Shown piece after piece: positions 33,795 through 46,669 of a stretch of DNA of 64,000 nucleotides. Source of the stretch: Sternotherus odoratus. Its lineage: Eukaryota > Chordata > Testudines > Kinosternidae. The position numbers were made by a program, and so were the translations under genes. Position 1 is the first letter of the stretch. The number at the start of each line of letters is the position of its first letter. The notes beneath the pieces were generated by a model. That model saw only the letters and a list, made by a program, of their open reading frames with translations. It was not told where the DNA came from and searched no databases. The stretch spans positions 14,111,603-14,175,602 of the forward strand of contig JAVMKO010000001.1 of the NCBI GenBank assembly GCA_032164245.1, read 5' to 3'.

Positions 33795-34030
33795 TTACAA
33801 TAGTGCCCCAGAGGCCTCAGCCTAGGTCAGGGACCCAATGTGTGAAGCAAGCACTGTGCATAGTAAGAGACAGCTCCTGCCATCAAGAGTTATACAAGAC
33901 AAAGGTATAGGAAAATAAAGTTATAACCCCACTTTACAGAGAGATTAAGTGACTGGCCCAAGGTCACATAGGCAATGAGTGGCACAGGTGAGAATTGAAC
34001 TCAGCTCTGATGAATCCTAGGCCAGGCTTG
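33795..34030 (-). mobile_element. MIR-like CORE-SINE
   Basis: Contains CACTTTACAGAGAGATTAAG, then GACTGGCCCAAGGTCACATA and GAATTGAACTCAG, the reverse-strand signature of MIR-type core SINEs. Confidence 0.7.
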
Positions 34031-34149
34031 AATCACATAACAATCCTCTCTCAATACGAGACCTGCTTCTTCCTTAGGATTCCTACTTTATTCCGTATGC
34101 AGCATGGCCAGAGAATAAAGCAGACTTGTGTCACAAATTGGTCTGTTCT

Positions 34150-35035
34150 ATTATATGGTATGTATTCTTTGCATCGGTCTTCATAGCGGAGAATGTGAGG
34201 GAGATTCCCAAACTGAGCCATTCTCTTTAGGTGACAAATCTGAGGAAGTGTCCCAGATTGAGGTGTCATCAGAGGTTTTGGAATAAACTGATCAATTAAA
34301 CAGTAATAAGTCACCAGGACCAGATGGAATTCACTCAAGAGTTCTGAAGGAATTCAAATGTGAAATTGCAGAACTACTAACTGTGGTGTGTAACCTATCA
34401 TTTAAATCAACTTCTGTCCAGATGACTGGAGGATAGCTAATGTGACGCCAGTTTCAAAAAAGATATATCAGAATTGGAAAAGGACAAAAATTAGGGGTAT
34501 GGAACAGCTTCCATGTGAGGAGAGATTAATAAGACTGGGACTCTTCAGCTTGGAAATGAGGCCACTAAGGGGGATATGATAGAAATCCATAAAATCATGA
34601 CTGGTGTGGAGAAAGTAAACAAGTGTAAACACAAGAATGGGGTCACCAAATAAAGTTATAGGCAACAGGTTTAAAACAAACAAAAGGAAGTATTTCTTTA
34701 CACAACACACAATCAAACTGTGAAACTCTTTGCCAGAGGATGTTGTGAAGGCCAAGACTATAACTGTTAACAGGATTCAAAAAAGAACTAGATAAGTTCA
34801 TGGAGGATACGGCCACCAATGGTTATTAGCCAGGATGGACAGGGATGCAAAACCATGCTCTGAGGTGTCCCTATCTTCTGTTTGACAGAAGCTTGACATG
34901 GCCGACGGGATGCATCAATGATGACTACCTGTTCTGTTCATTCCCTCTGGGGCACCTGGCACTAGCCACCACTGTTGGAAGATAGGATACTGGGCTAGAT
35001 GGACCATCGGTCTGACCTTATGACTGTTCTTAATG
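34150..35035 (+). mobile_element. CR1 LINE with large internal deletion
   Basis: The left part carries CR1 ORF2 text just before RT (ccaggaccagatggaattca, PDGIH-like). At about 34466 it jumps to 3'-terminal sequence: ggtttaaaacaaacaaaagg, tggacagggatg, and ctgggctagatggacca near the end. Most of RT is missing. Many stops. Confidence 0.85.
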
Positions 35036-35059
35036 ATCGAGGCAGGGGTCCATGGGAAG

Positions 35060-35285
35060 AGGAAGAACAGTCTGTGGTTAAAATACTCATCTGGGAGGCA
35101 AGACATTTGATTCTATTCTTGCCTCCATCACAGGCTTCCTATGTGACCTTGCATGAGTCCCTTTATCTCCCTGTGCCTCAGTTCCCCATCTTTAACATCG
35201 CCCAACCTCACAAGGGTGCTGTTAAGATAACTTAACTCATTTTTGTAAAATGCTCAGATAACACACCGATAAGCACCTCTGAAGC
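35060..35285 (+). mobile_element. MIR-like CORE-SINE
   Basis: GTGACCTTGCATGAGTCCCT followed by TGTGCCTCAGTTCCCCATC is the MIR core read on the plus strand. Confidence 0.7.
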
Positions 35286-35293
35286 ACCTTTAT

Positions 35294-35545
35294 GGGCATG
35301 TTTACACTGAAAAAACCCAACCCTGCAGCAGTGAGTCTCAGAACGAGGTCAATAGGCTTGGGTTCGTGGGGCTTGTGCTACAGGTCTAAAAAGAGCTGTG
35401 GAGACATTTGGGCCCAGGCAGGAGCCCAGCTCTGAAACTTGGTGGGGGAGGAGGGTCCCAGAGCCCAAGCTCCAATCTGAGCAGAATTGTCTACACGGCT
35501 ATTTTTAGCCCCACAGCAATTTAAGCCCCAGAGCCCCTACATGTT
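35294..35545. mobile_element. Truncated Harbinger-like MITE
   Basis: Left end GGGCATGTTTACACTG resembles the ...TGTCTACACT ends of other MITEs here. Later GAGCCCAAGCTCC and TTGTCTACACGGC suggest an imperfect foldback. The right end is not found. Confidence 0.5.
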
Positions 35546-36611
35546 AAGACTTGGGACTTTGTTTTACCCAGCTATTGATCTAGGGACCGACTGTATATTC
35601 ACAGTTAATCAGATAGAATGAGGGAAGAACTAGCCCCTTCAGTCTATGAATTAACCTAATTCTAGTAGGAGACGATGTCACCTGAGAGCAGAAGTAATGA
35701 CAAGAAAACGTGCCATGCCCACATTACTTCAAAGCTTTTTCTGCAAAATCGGGAACAAGAGAGTTGTGCAAGCATTACTCAGGGCCTTCAGAACCCAAAA
35801 CAGTGGCAACTTAACTATTTCTCCCCAGGCGCTGTCAGGAATAAATCAGTGGGGGCACAGCTCATCCGCCTGATAAATAATTGATACAAATCAGAGTGCT
35901 TTCACCTACAACTACATTTTTATTACCAAGCGTGCACACACGCTGTCAGAATAGGGTTAGAGTATTTCAAAACATTTAAATTTACCTTAAATCAAGAAAT
36001 GGTTTCAAGGGATCAGTGGCAGGCTTCAGAGGGGCCCTGCCTTCCATCTAGCTGCTGGGGATCTTAACTGTCAGATCCTTGCCCAGAGAAAGCTTCCTTA
36101 GACTTCTCCAAAGCAAATTCTTTCACCTCATCTTTTATAGCTTATGTGCTTTGGTTGAAGTTAACTATAGTGACTCCTAGTGGGTCACCATAATATCACC
36201 AATTCTCCTGATTTCAGCAAAACTACTCATTATCTCTTATCAAAACATTTCTAGTTGTAGCAATAATTAAACTTAAATGTTAACAGTGTCAGAGAATCTC
36301 AAGACCAAGATCAGTCATCCAAACATTCTTTCTATTCTCACAATACATTCACTTCTTATTCCATCCTCCCAATCTGATAGCAAACATGCAGTTATTTGGC
36401 CTGGCCTCTCTGGGCCTAAGATTTTCCTAGCTATGCGATGTTTGGTCTTCAGCTGGCTGTGGCTGAATGTACAAAATTGCAGACTGCAGTATTCTGGGGT
36501 ACACACAGGATTGTCAAATTCTGAGGTAACAAAAAGAGCAACTTAAAATTTAGGCTCTGATAAAGCAATTAAATATATACTTAACATTAAGCATATTCTC
36601 AAGTCCCTCTC
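35546..36611. other. No recognised gene
   Basis: No supported feature. Confidence 0.45.
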
Positions 36612-36614
36612 TAA

Positions 36615-36879
36615 GGCCATGTCTATATGTACAGCTGGGGAGTGTGTGGTGAAGATGCCCGATGCCGATGGGAGAGGGGTCTCCAGTCAGCATACAGAAA
36701 CCACCTTTGCGAGTGGCATAAGCTATGCTGGTGGGAGAAGCTCTCCGGCTGACAGAACGCTGTGTATATAAACGCTTAAGTCGGTATAACTTATGTCATT
36801 CGGGGGGGGGGGGGGTGGAATATACACACCCCTGAGCAACACAGGTTTTGCCGCCATAAGCTGTAGTGTTGACATAGCC
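36615..36879. mobile_element. Harbinger-like MITE
   Basis: Ends GGCCATGTCTATATG and complement GGCTATGTCAACAC, flanked by TAA (36612-36614) and TCA (36880-36882). PIF/Harbinger elements duplicate a 3-bp TWA target. A 13-base G run lies inside near 36802. Confidence 0.7.
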
Positions 36880-37035
36880 TCAGGTGAGTTCTGAGAAGTT
36901 GATTCTCACTCTCCATGTCTTTTTTTTCCTCCCAGACTTTAATATGCCAAATTTGTTTGCTGCATCAAAGACTTCAGTGCACATCATCATGTGCTTTGTG
37001 GGATTGGAGCATTAGGGCTGAACAGGGCTAGTCCA

Positions 37036-37211
<176 letters not shown>

Positions 37212-37850
37212 GAATATATATATATTCCCTGTCATATGCATTTCTAACTGAGCAATGAGTTAGCAAACAGCAGTTTGATCCATGGCTACTTTTCTCAGTT
37301 TAATCAATCTCCGTGTGTCCCATTCCCTGGGGGAATATTATTAGGAAGTGCTTTGTTGTGGCTGAAAGAATAGTGATAGTGCGTACACATGACTAATTTA
37401 CCAGGCATGAGAGAGTATATTGAATGAGGCTAACTAGTAGGATTTACACTCCACATAAATCTATATGGTGCCCTAAGGGCCTAGAGTGATTCATAAACAA
37501 CTTGGGTTTAGTTACCAACTAGGGCACCATGAGTTAAGTCCTGGACCCTGCTTAGGCGGCTGTAAGAAGAGCACAAACCATTGCACTGGCCAGACCAAAG
37601 GGATCAATGAGGCATGGAGCTATTTGGTGGCGGGGCCAGGAACCTATTGTTCTCTGCCTGCCTAAGTAGCCCACTGGCCCCTTCTTTCCACTCTATCAAG
37701 GTACTGACTTAAGACTCAAAACCTAAGCAAAGAGAGGAAGGATTATTTTTCCTGTTTTATAGATACAGAATGACAGAAGTGAAGGGCCATATTTTTAAAG
37801 GTGAAGACAGACAAGTGCTTCTTGGGATTTTGGATAGTTTAAGTACTTGA
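37212..37850. other. No recognised gene
   Basis: No supported feature. Confidence 0.45.
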
Positions 37851-37858
37851 CTCCCATT

Positions 37859-37982
37859 AGGGTGACCAGATGTCCCAATTTTATAGGGACAGTCCCGATA
37901 TTTGGGTCTTCGTCTTATATAGACTCCTATTACCCCCCATCCCCTGTCCCAATTTTTCATGCTTGCTGTCTGCTCACCCTAG
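37859..37982. mobile_element. Short MITE with 8-bp duplication
   Basis: Ends AGGGTGACCAGA and TCTGCTCACCCTAG are inverted repeats. CTCCCATT is repeated exactly at 37851-37858 and 37983-37990. The 8-bp length suggests hAT. Confidence 0.75.
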
Positions 37983-37990
37983 CTCCCATT

Positions 37991-38814
37991 GATTTCAATG
38001 GGATTTAGGTACACACCAGGCACACCTACCTATCTGCAGCTACCAGAGCCTAAGTACCTTTGAAAATCCAGACCAATGTCACTTGTCTAGACTCGTATGC
38101 AAAGAGTGTGGCTGAGCTGTGATTTGAACCTAGAGCTTCTGAATGCAAGTCCCTCATTGCAGGGCCCAGCCCTCAAGTTCCAGGCTAATTTCCAACAGAG
38201 TTTTCTTAATGTCACTTGAAAAGGCAGAACAGAAATACAGTTTTACTTGTGAAGGGTCTCATACTAGATGGGATAAATTCAGATTAGCAAAATATATATG
38301 AGGGGGCTAACACATTTCCCCTCTGGGCGTATGCAATTTCCTCAGCAACAAGAAAGGGAAAACATACCAGTTATTCATCAGCTTGAACAGGAGAAACCAA
38401 GCCACTGCCAGTTACAAAATGGCTGCTTTAGGGCTGCAGCATTTTAGTTTTGCCAAATTTAAAGTGCCTGTCACATCAAGGCATGCTGGGAAATGTTCCT
38501 CTCATAGGGCAATTCTGCACCAGTGTTAATTAAGGTCAGGAGGTTGCTATCACACCACCGGTTTGAGGAGACATATGTGAGCCTGCTAATAAATTGCAGA
38601 GCCATGTGACCAATTATGTCTAGTTTGACTTCTTCACTTGCACTTTGCCCACGAATCCCTTTACCCTGTGACTGTGTTTAACATTCCAGACCTCTGAGCC
38701 GCTACAAGGAGCCATTGCTTTATTTGTTGTGAGTTTCCTCCAAAATATGAATTTCCCAACACATGTTGAAAAGGTGAGGAAGGGGCAATACTCATCCATA
38801 GCCCCATCATAGGG
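37991..38814. other. Possible old SINE debris, no gene
   Basis: At about 38090-38190 GATTTGAACCTAGAGCTTCT resembles a reversed MIR-type box. The rest is unassigned. Confidence 0.35.
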
Positions 38815-39115
38815 TGGGGCAGGCTGGTCCAGTGGTTAGGGGCACCAGACTTAGGTGTAGAAAACCTGTGTTCAAGTCCCTCCTCTAATACAGGCTTTCA
38901 GTATAACCTTAGGCAAATTACTTTGCCCAGATCCTCAAAGGTATTTAGGCTCCAAACTTCTATTGATTTTAATGGGAATTAGGTACTTCAATAGCTTTGA
39001 AAATCAGCATCTTAATTTCTCAGTGCTTCTGTTCTCCATGCATGAAATGGAGATAACAGAACTGCCATACCTTTCTGGGGTGCTGGGAGCTGTGTGAAAT
39101 ATTGTGAGGTACTCA
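38815..39115 (+). mobile_element. MIR-like tRNA-derived SINE
   Basis: Box A-like TGGTCCAGTGGTTAGGG and box B-like GTTCAAGTCCC are followed by a MIR-type core (TAACCTTAGGCAAATTACTT, ATGGAGATAACAGAAC). Confidence 0.7.
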
Positions 39116-39479
39116 CACACTATGGTAATAAGGGTCATAGAAGTACTTTAGCACTTACAACCCTTCAGAATTAGAAACAGGAGCATTATACCTTGGGTAA
39201 GGCAAGATTTCAAACTTACCACAAAATACAAGGTTTCTAGCCCTGCTCAAGCAATCAGACTTCAGCACTTCCATGAGGCTATACATGGGAAGCTTGTTCA
39301 GGTGATTTTTACAGGTTCTAAAATGTACATGTTGTGTATTTTCCTCTTTCAAGCTCCTCAGTTCATATTAACTAACCACATCTAGCTTTACAGTTGGGTG
39401 AATGTTAAAAATACTGTACCCCCGATACATTGGTTTATTCACTTGCAAAATAGTTTTTCTATAAAACTTGTGGTGCAGA
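39116..39479. other. No recognised gene
   Basis: No supported feature. Confidence 0.4.
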
Positions 39480-39730
39480 CTGCCTATTATTATTTGTGTT
39501 AAAGTTCCAAATGAGATGGATGCCCTATTGTGATAGGTGCTGTGCATAGGAAGCAACAATCCCTGATCCAAAGAATGAACAATCTAAACTGATACAACAG
39601 ACAGAGGGCAGGAGGAGAAACAGAGAAGTGATTTGCCCCACAAATCAACAGAAAAGCCAAAAATCAAATTTAGAGCTTTTGAGTTTTAGTTTGATGCTCT
39701 GTCCTCTGGATAACGCTGCCTCCTAACCAC
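39480..39730 (-). mobile_element. MIR-like CORE-SINE
   Basis: GATAGGTGCTGTGCATAG, GTGATTTGCCCCACAAAT and GATGCTCTGTCCTCTGGATA in this order match the reverse strand of the same SINE type as 33795-34030. Confidence 0.6.
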
Positions 39731-41249
39731 ATGTCTGCTTGAATGCTCTGGTATAAAGATTTTTCTCAGATTTCTTTTGTGTGGGCAGCCTCATATAACT
39801 AACTTCAGACTTCATAAGCCTGATGGAAAAAACTCATAACAATTAAACCTTTATACCACATCTTGTTGTATATTCTATCCCACTAGTGTACATATGTTTG
39901 CACATGTATTGATTGCCTGGCCATACATTATGCTATATCATCATACTGTATGACGTCTGCTATTCCAGTTTCATACATTTGGTTTTTGATTCATCCCACG
40001 TGTTGAAAGAAGGAAATTTGCTGACCCTCAAAATAGAGCTTTCCCTTGTTAGGATGAAAGGGACTTAAGGATTCAACAAACAGCCTCGTGCAGAATCCCT
40101 GGGTGTAAATAATGAGTCTTTCTGGGGCTCTCCCATGAGCCCATATAAATGATAAACCATTCGGGTTTTCCTGTGACATTTCCAAGAAGCCTGCTAGTTG
40201 TAGTGCAATAGTCCCCCATCCCCCTCCCATTAAAACCTTCCACCTCCCCAAACGATCTAACAGTACTTCTAATGAAACGACAAATGATCGCTGCAATTTT
40301 TTTCCTTACATAGGAGGAATCAAAATGTGCCTCATCGCTCATATTTATATCACCTGCTGCTGTTCCAAGTATTGTGCATTAGTGCTTTTCTTTTATCTCA
40401 ACAGTCCCCTGTCATTCAACCTCCCCATATACTGCAGTGCATTGCAAGTTCTGTGCAGTGACCGTTGGAAGATCTTGTTTGCACATTGAGGGCTAATTGC
40501 CAGATACCAGCACAATGCGAACCCTGAAATAATTTGGGAAGTCGTTTCAGAGATATTACATTAGCAGTTCACTTAAGTAACTGACAGGCAGAGAGTAGTT
40601 TGGTATATTTAATTTAATGCCACTTTTCAATCTGTGGCTCTTGAGCTTGGAGCACAACTATTTTAAAGGGAACATGAGCCATAGGGAGAGCAAACAGGGA
40701 CCAATGAAACAAATCTTGTTAATACACAAAAAAAACAGCTTTTGACATTGTGAAGCCAAATGGATCATCCGGTAGAATGTGCTGAAAGAAAGAAAGCTGC
40801 TCCCCATCCAATATTTATGTGTCCCTAGCTAATACCCTTCACTGCGAGGAGCTGGTCAAAGTTATAGAGCTCAGCGTCCTTTTATGGTTAGTTTCTCTTT
40901 TTTATGTCTAACAGTAAACTGTGCTGATGCTATATATTAGAACATATATGGTAGCTGGATTCCACATGAAGCCAAGAATACAGGTGGGTGACATCCTGAT
41001 TCCAGAAATGACTATAATTTACAGGGCTTTGACAAACTATATAAATGTAACAAGAAAATATTGATTCTTTCCACTTTTTCTTTACAGATTTGACAGCTGC
41101 ACTAACAGTTCCACATAAGTGAATCATAACAATAGTAATAATGATTCACTTCCCATGCAGCTTTCTGTCCTCACCTTCAAGGCTTTGCACACTCATCCAA
41201 CCTACATCTCTGGTCCAATTTCCTCCTGCTCCCATTTCCTTTGTTATTA
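39731..41249. other. No recognised gene
   Basis: No open frame with a known motif; 40430-40700 has balanced composition but nothing I can name. Confidence 0.45.
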
Positions 41250-41395
41250 TTTATGTTGCAGTAACTCCAGAGGCACCAATCAGGAGTAAGGCCCAATTGT
41301 GAAGATCGGGGTCCCTTTGTCCCTAATCACACAGGAAGAAATAACCCCTACCCTGAAGAGTTTACAATAGAATTTGCACTAGGACACAGGTAGTG
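41250..41395 (-). mobile_element. SINE-associated repeat fragment
   Basis: CCCCTACCCTGAAGAGTTTA and AGGCACCAATCAGGAGTAAG match the segment adjoining MIR-like copies elsewhere in the window. Confidence 0.5.
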
Positions 41396-41399
41396 AATG

Positions 41400-43784
41400 C
41401 AACAGATGCAAGAAGTGAACATCTCCTACTAACATCTCCATCTAAATGCCCTGCCTCTCCCACTCTTGTTTCCTTGCCTTGCTTGGAATGTTCTCCCATT
41501 TTTGTGTTCAAGATTCTTACCCTCCTAATTCAAATTCCTCCTTAAAACACATTTCTTGTGCAAAGCTCTGTGGCTAGAATCCATCCACAGAAGAACTTAT
41601 GCATACAAGTGACTGAAGACCAAGCTTTGGAATTCTGTTCTTTAGTGAACATGGAGCCAGTGAAGTTCAGGAGGGAGGAGATTGCACCTACCTTTGTTGT
41701 TGCATCAGTTTCAGCTGATGTGATGGTTTTGTTCAGGCACAGATTCATTTGCTCAGCAAACATAACTAATACTGACTAGTAATGTAGGTAAGATGGACCT
41801 TGTAGCATCCTTCATCTTCAAAAGGTTTGGGCAGGTGAGCAACTGTAAAGTTCCAGTGGTGCCAACTTTCATGAGTCTTGTGATATTTGCTGTTTTTCTT
41901 AAAGCCGCCGCTCTGCTTTATTTAAATCTCAGCTTTATTCTAAAAAAGAGTAATTTATGGTTCTCATGGTTTCAAAAACCAGAAGAAAAGCCCCCTCAAA
42001 GGTGTTACTATTTTTATTAAATCTCATGATTTTGGAGAGGCCTGACTCGTGATTTTTGAAATGTTTTGGTTTGGCAATACAAGATTCAGATGCTTGGTGG
42101 GACTACGTTGGGTTGGAAACTGGGATGGGCTTCTTACAAAACAAAGCTTCCTCATGTGGCGTGTTAGGCCAGAGACTGCATAAAAACAATCACTATTGTG
42201 GTATTCTGTGCTCCCTATTACAACTGCTGTGCAGGAAAACCACAGGAATCTTAACCCTTGTTTTTAAAAAGACATTAATCAAACTCTTTCAAACCATATT
42301 TAAGGGCAAACAAGCACAGGGAGTTTGGAATAAAGATTTGGGACTTGTTATGCCAAAAAATAAAGTCTCACATTTTAAAAAAGAGATTTGTAGTGATTGA
42401 GAAATTAACAGGTTTTTTAAATCAGAGGCACCATAGTCAAGCTTGGCTGAAGTGATTTTATTCAGGCTTTTTAAAACTGTCTGTGAAATCCTGACCCCAT
42501 TAAAAGCAATGGAAGTTTTGTCATTGGCTTCAGTGGGGTCAGGTTTTTTTTGTTAATTCAAAGTCCACAACTCAAATACCTGTGAAAGATTTAGGAGGAA
42601 ATATGTCTTTGTTTGCATTCAGCCTCTCTCCAAGCTTTCACGTACAGGCTGGAAAAAGTTTACAATCCACATAGGACACATTTTGAGTCCTCCACCAAAA
42701 CCAAAGAAGACCAGGAATACATTCCTGATATACTTAAAATAAAAAACAAAACAAAGCAGGTGTTTTAAAGAAAAACATACAATAACTTTTGTACATTGCA
42801 AAGAAGCAAAAAGGGCAGAACTCTAGTTATTTTTTATTTTAACTCATTGTTAAATATTGCAAATTAGAATTCCTGGGCTTTGCTGGTGCTCTTTCTGATG
42901 TTATTTGGTGATCATCAGAGCTTTCGATGATCCTCAAAGCTGACGTTAGGATTTCCCTAGTGTTAATCTCTTAGCAAGGAGGAAAAAAGCAGCCTCTCGT
43001 GATAACAGTATGTCCCAATAGTCACCCAGTTTGGGTTCTATTCTTGGTTCTGTCACTGATGTGCTGAAGTCCAAATCCTCAAAGGCATTTGGGGGCCTAA
43101 CTCCCTTTGAGGATCTGAGCCTGGATGTCTGGGCCTTAAATTGTGCTTCTTTTTCCTAAAGGATGAATGATTTTTATCAATTTCACCCAGGGGCTGAAAA
43201 GATTATTTGTAAAATACCTCCAGCTCGTCTGATTCTAGAAATACATCATATTATTGGATTATCTTTGGGGGAGGGGGAGGACAGCTGAGAATGTCTCTAA
43301 TTTTAAATTACATTTTTTAAAGAGAGTGAGTGTGTGTTGAAGACAAGCAAAACTGACCAACACATGCATAACACAACTTGCAGCAACAGACTTCATACCA
43401 TTTCTTTTAATACATCAAACCATTTTGGACATTTTTGAGGGATCGGCTCTATCCACTGGCACTTTGGAAGAGTTGTAACTGAATTCAACTACTGTTTCCA
43501 CTGTCAACACATATTTTAACAACTTTTTAGCATGCCTGACATATTAGAAATACTTGGCTGTGGAATCAAAACACATCAGAGCTAAGAAGCTTCTGACACT
43601 AGCTATTTAGACTGAAGGGTTTTATTTCTTATCCTCAGAGGAATCCCAGCCTTGGTTTTTTTAAAGATGATGGTTAAAAAAAAATCCAGTATTTTCCTTT
43701 GTTGCCTTTTGTATTATTAAACTGAAGTACGCAATTAATCCTCTTACTAGGCCTGTGGACGTTTTGATGTCCTGGTCAAAACCT
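41400..43784. other. No recognised gene (contains one foldback)
   Basis: Unassigned; only the short foldback at 42490-42543 stands out. Confidence 0.45.
42490..42543. repeat. Short dispersed foldback
   Basis: CCTGACCCCA...TGGGGTCAGG with an inner CAATG/CATTG pair. Same type as 47077-47118, 53189-53215 and 54954-54990. Confidence 0.75.
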
Positions 43785-44027
43785 TTCCATCAAAACTGTT
43801 TTTGAATGGAAAATTGGGTTTTCAGCTAGACAAACATTGTCTGCTTTTTGTGGAGAATTTTGACATTTTGGTTTTGACCCCGAACCAGTCTTTTCAACAG
43901 AAAACCAGACACTTTTCAGGTTTTTGATTTTTCAGAAAACACTTGAAATTTTCCATCGAACCCTCACTCCCTCTCTTTCTCTCTCTCCCGCTCCCTCCCC
44001 ACCATTTTCCAACCAGCTCTCTAAAAT
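43785..44027. mobile_element. T/A-rich MITE-like foldback
   Basis: TGGTCAAAACC near the left end and CCAACCAGCTCTCTA at the right resemble the ends at 60569-60822. A CT-rich run lies at about 43966-43998. Confidence 0.45.
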
Positions 44028-44359
44028 ATGTTTGGTTTTCTCTTCATGCCAATACTGCATTAAAGTACTTCTTCTTTGTAACATGTCCTGTTGTGAATAT
44101 AGCTGGCAAATCTCACACAGTGAGTAGCTATTCTAACAGAGAACTCCTCAGCTTGACATCTTACAAGACTGCCCAGTGTTCACCTATGGGGATATCTGTA
44201 CTCAGTAGCTTAAGCTCAGGGCAGGAAAAAGATCTTATACAGCCTGATCCTTACTTTAGTCCTCATCAAGTCCAAGTGCTCTTTACTAAGTGCTCAGGAG
44301 GGAGGTTGGCTGGAGAGAAGGCACAGCACTTTCAATTAACTACACGAGCATTCCACTAA

Positions 44360-44745
44360 GGCCTTGTCTACACTACACAGTTTTGTTGACAAAACAGTGG
44401 AGGTGTACACACTACAATGCTCCTTCCGCCGATGAAACTCCCCTGCTATGACAACATAATAAAACCACCTAAATGAGTGGCGTTGGCTTTTTGTGACGTA
44501 GTTAGAGCAAAGCAGCATCGCTATCATTGCTTATGGCACCCTAACTGGCCTCCAGGAGGTATCCCATAATACCCATCCTAACTGCTCTGGTCAGCAATTT
44601 GAACTCCCCTGCCCTCCATCCAAGTATACAGGTATCTTCCCCATCCCCATTTAAAAGCCTGGGGATTTTTGAATTTCCTCTTCCTGGTTGCTTGGCATGA
44701 ACAATTCACATAGCATCTTCCCAGCTGACCATGCCGGCTCCAAAC
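44360..44745 (+). mobile_element. Harbinger left-end fragment
   Basis: Starts GGCCTTGTCTACACTAC after TAA and matches 47391-47790 over its length (CGCTCTGGTCAGCAATT-like, CTGACCATGCCGGCTCC). It stops where the Harbinger coding region would begin. Confidence 0.7.
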
Positions 44746-44758
44746 TTAGATAGACTTA

Positions 44759-45042
44759 GAGGCAGGTCTACACTTAAAACACTACAGTGGTGCAGCTGCA
44801 TCACTGGGGCACTTCATCGAAGAGGCTACTATGCCATGGGAGAGCTTCTCCTGCCGGCTGGCATAGTTAATCCACCTCCACAAGAGGTGGTAGCTGTGTC
44901 AGCGGGAGAAGCTCTCCCATCGACATAGCACTGTCTGCACTGGGGGTTAGGTCGATATAATGGTATTGCTTAGGAGTGTCAGTTTTTCACACCACTGGGC
45001 GATATAGTTATACTGGTGTAAGTTTGCAATGTAGACATGGCC
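44759..45042. mobile_element. Harbinger-like MITE
   Basis: Ends GAGGCAGGTCTACACTT and complement GGCCATGTCTACATTGC; flanks TTA (44756-44758) and TAA (45043-45045). Confidence 0.75.
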
Positions 45043-45078
45043 TAAGGTTCATATGATCCAGCTCCTTAAAAATACTTA

Positions 45079-45330
45079 GGCCATGTCTACACCAGCACTT
45101 ATTTCAGCAAAACACTAGCACTTATGTCAGTGAAAAAAATCACACACACCCCTGAGCGATGTATGTTTTGCTGGCATCAGCACTCGTGTGTCCAGTGCTA
45201 TGTGGATGGGAGATACTCTTCCACCAACATAGCTGCCGCTGCTCGTTGAGTTGTTTTTATTATGTCAACAGCAGAGCTCTCTTCCATCGGAATAACGTGG
45301 CTATATGAATGCATAGGTGTAGCCATGGCC
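45079..45330. mobile_element. Harbinger-like MITE
   Basis: Ends GGCCATGTCTACACCAG and complement GGCCATGGCTACACCTA, flanked by TTA on both sides (45076-45078 and 45331-45333). Confidence 0.82.
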
Positions 45331-45454
45331 TTAGACACATATGGGAGTTAGGGGCCTAAATATCTTTGAGGATCTGGGCTATAGGAGCCTTTCTCCTACC
45401 CTTTGTTTATTTAGATTGCAAGTTTAATGAGAGAGGGCTGTATCTTACAATGTG

Positions 45455-45812
45455 GGGTGTTGACAGGAGGTTTAAAACAAATAAAAGGAAGTTCTTTTTC
45501 ACACAGCGCACAGTCAACCTGTGGAACTCCTTGCCTGAGGAGGCTGTGAAAGTTGGACTATAACAGGGTTTAAAAGAGAACTGGATAAATTCATGGAGGT
45601 TAAGTCCATTAATGGCTATTAGCCAGGATGGGTAAGAAATGGTGTCCCTAGCCTCTGTTTGTCAGAGGGGAGTGATGGACGGCAGGAGAGAGATCACCTG
45701 TTAGGTTCACTCACTCCAGGGCACCTGGCATTAGCCACTGTCGGTAGACAGGATACTGGGCTAGATGGACCGTTGGTATGACCCAGTATGGACTTTCTTA
45801 TGTTCTTATGAC
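45455..45812 (+). mobile_element. CR1 LINE 3' end
   Basis: AGGAGGTTTAAAACAAATAA, TGTGGAACTCCTTGCCTGAG, CTGGGCTAGATGGACCGTTG and the terminal TTCTTATGTTCTTATG repeat are CR1 3'-end hallmarks. 5'-truncated. Confidence 0.92.
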
Positions 45813-46537
45813 ATTGCAATCTGGAGGCACTACTGTAATAATGCTACTACAGGGAAGTGTTGGAGAAAGGGTTTCTGACTCTCCAGGGAACTTTAGCTTT
45901 TGTATTTAATAGTCTATTTGACAAATGAATGGAATGGAATCTTAAGCCTCCATCCTGCACTGAGCTTTCTGGGTCAATGGGACTCTTGTGAGCATCAGCC
46001 TTGTGCGCGGACGGAGCTCAGTACAGGATTGGGGGCTTATTGTGTTGCTCCGTGTATTGATTCTGCTGCTGTTTTTATGGCTTGGGAAGACATAATTCAT
46101 CTCTCAAAGAGACTTTTTCACACTTCCCCAAAAAGCCAACTGCATGAAGGAACAGCTCTAAAGGTCATGACTGTGGGACAGAAGAGAAGGAATCTCTGAC
46201 ATAACATCCCTAAACAGCAGGGTTAGGTACAGTCCGTTACTAAGGCTGAAGCATTATATTTTTACCAAGCTAAATTGTGTCTGATTCTACCAGCTGCCCC
46301 AGAGATGGTTACCAAAGAAGAATGAAATCATTTGTACTGGGCGTTGTTAATATTCTCCAGTGCAAACATCTGGATCTTCTTATTTTGTGTTTTCTCTTTT
46401 TTCACAAAGGGACTTTCTTCTGTTGCCCTATACGAGAAGGAGTGAGAGCAGGACAGCTGCAGAGGAAAGGCAAGAATGCTATAGTTGTACTGTTTAAAGG
46501 GTACGGATATAGGCTACAGGCTTATTAAATCATTTTT
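45813..46537. other. No recognised gene
   Basis: No supported feature. Confidence 0.45.
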
Positions 46538-46539
46538 GA

Positions 46540-46627
<88 letters not shown>

Positions 46628-46632
46628 GAAAG
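46538..46632. repeat. (GAAA)n microsatellite, about 22 units
   Basis: Uninterrupted GAAA units to about 46626, then an imperfect end. Confidence 0.97.
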
Positions 46633-46669
46633 TAATTGAATAGAGAGGCTAATTCTTGCAGAATCCTGT

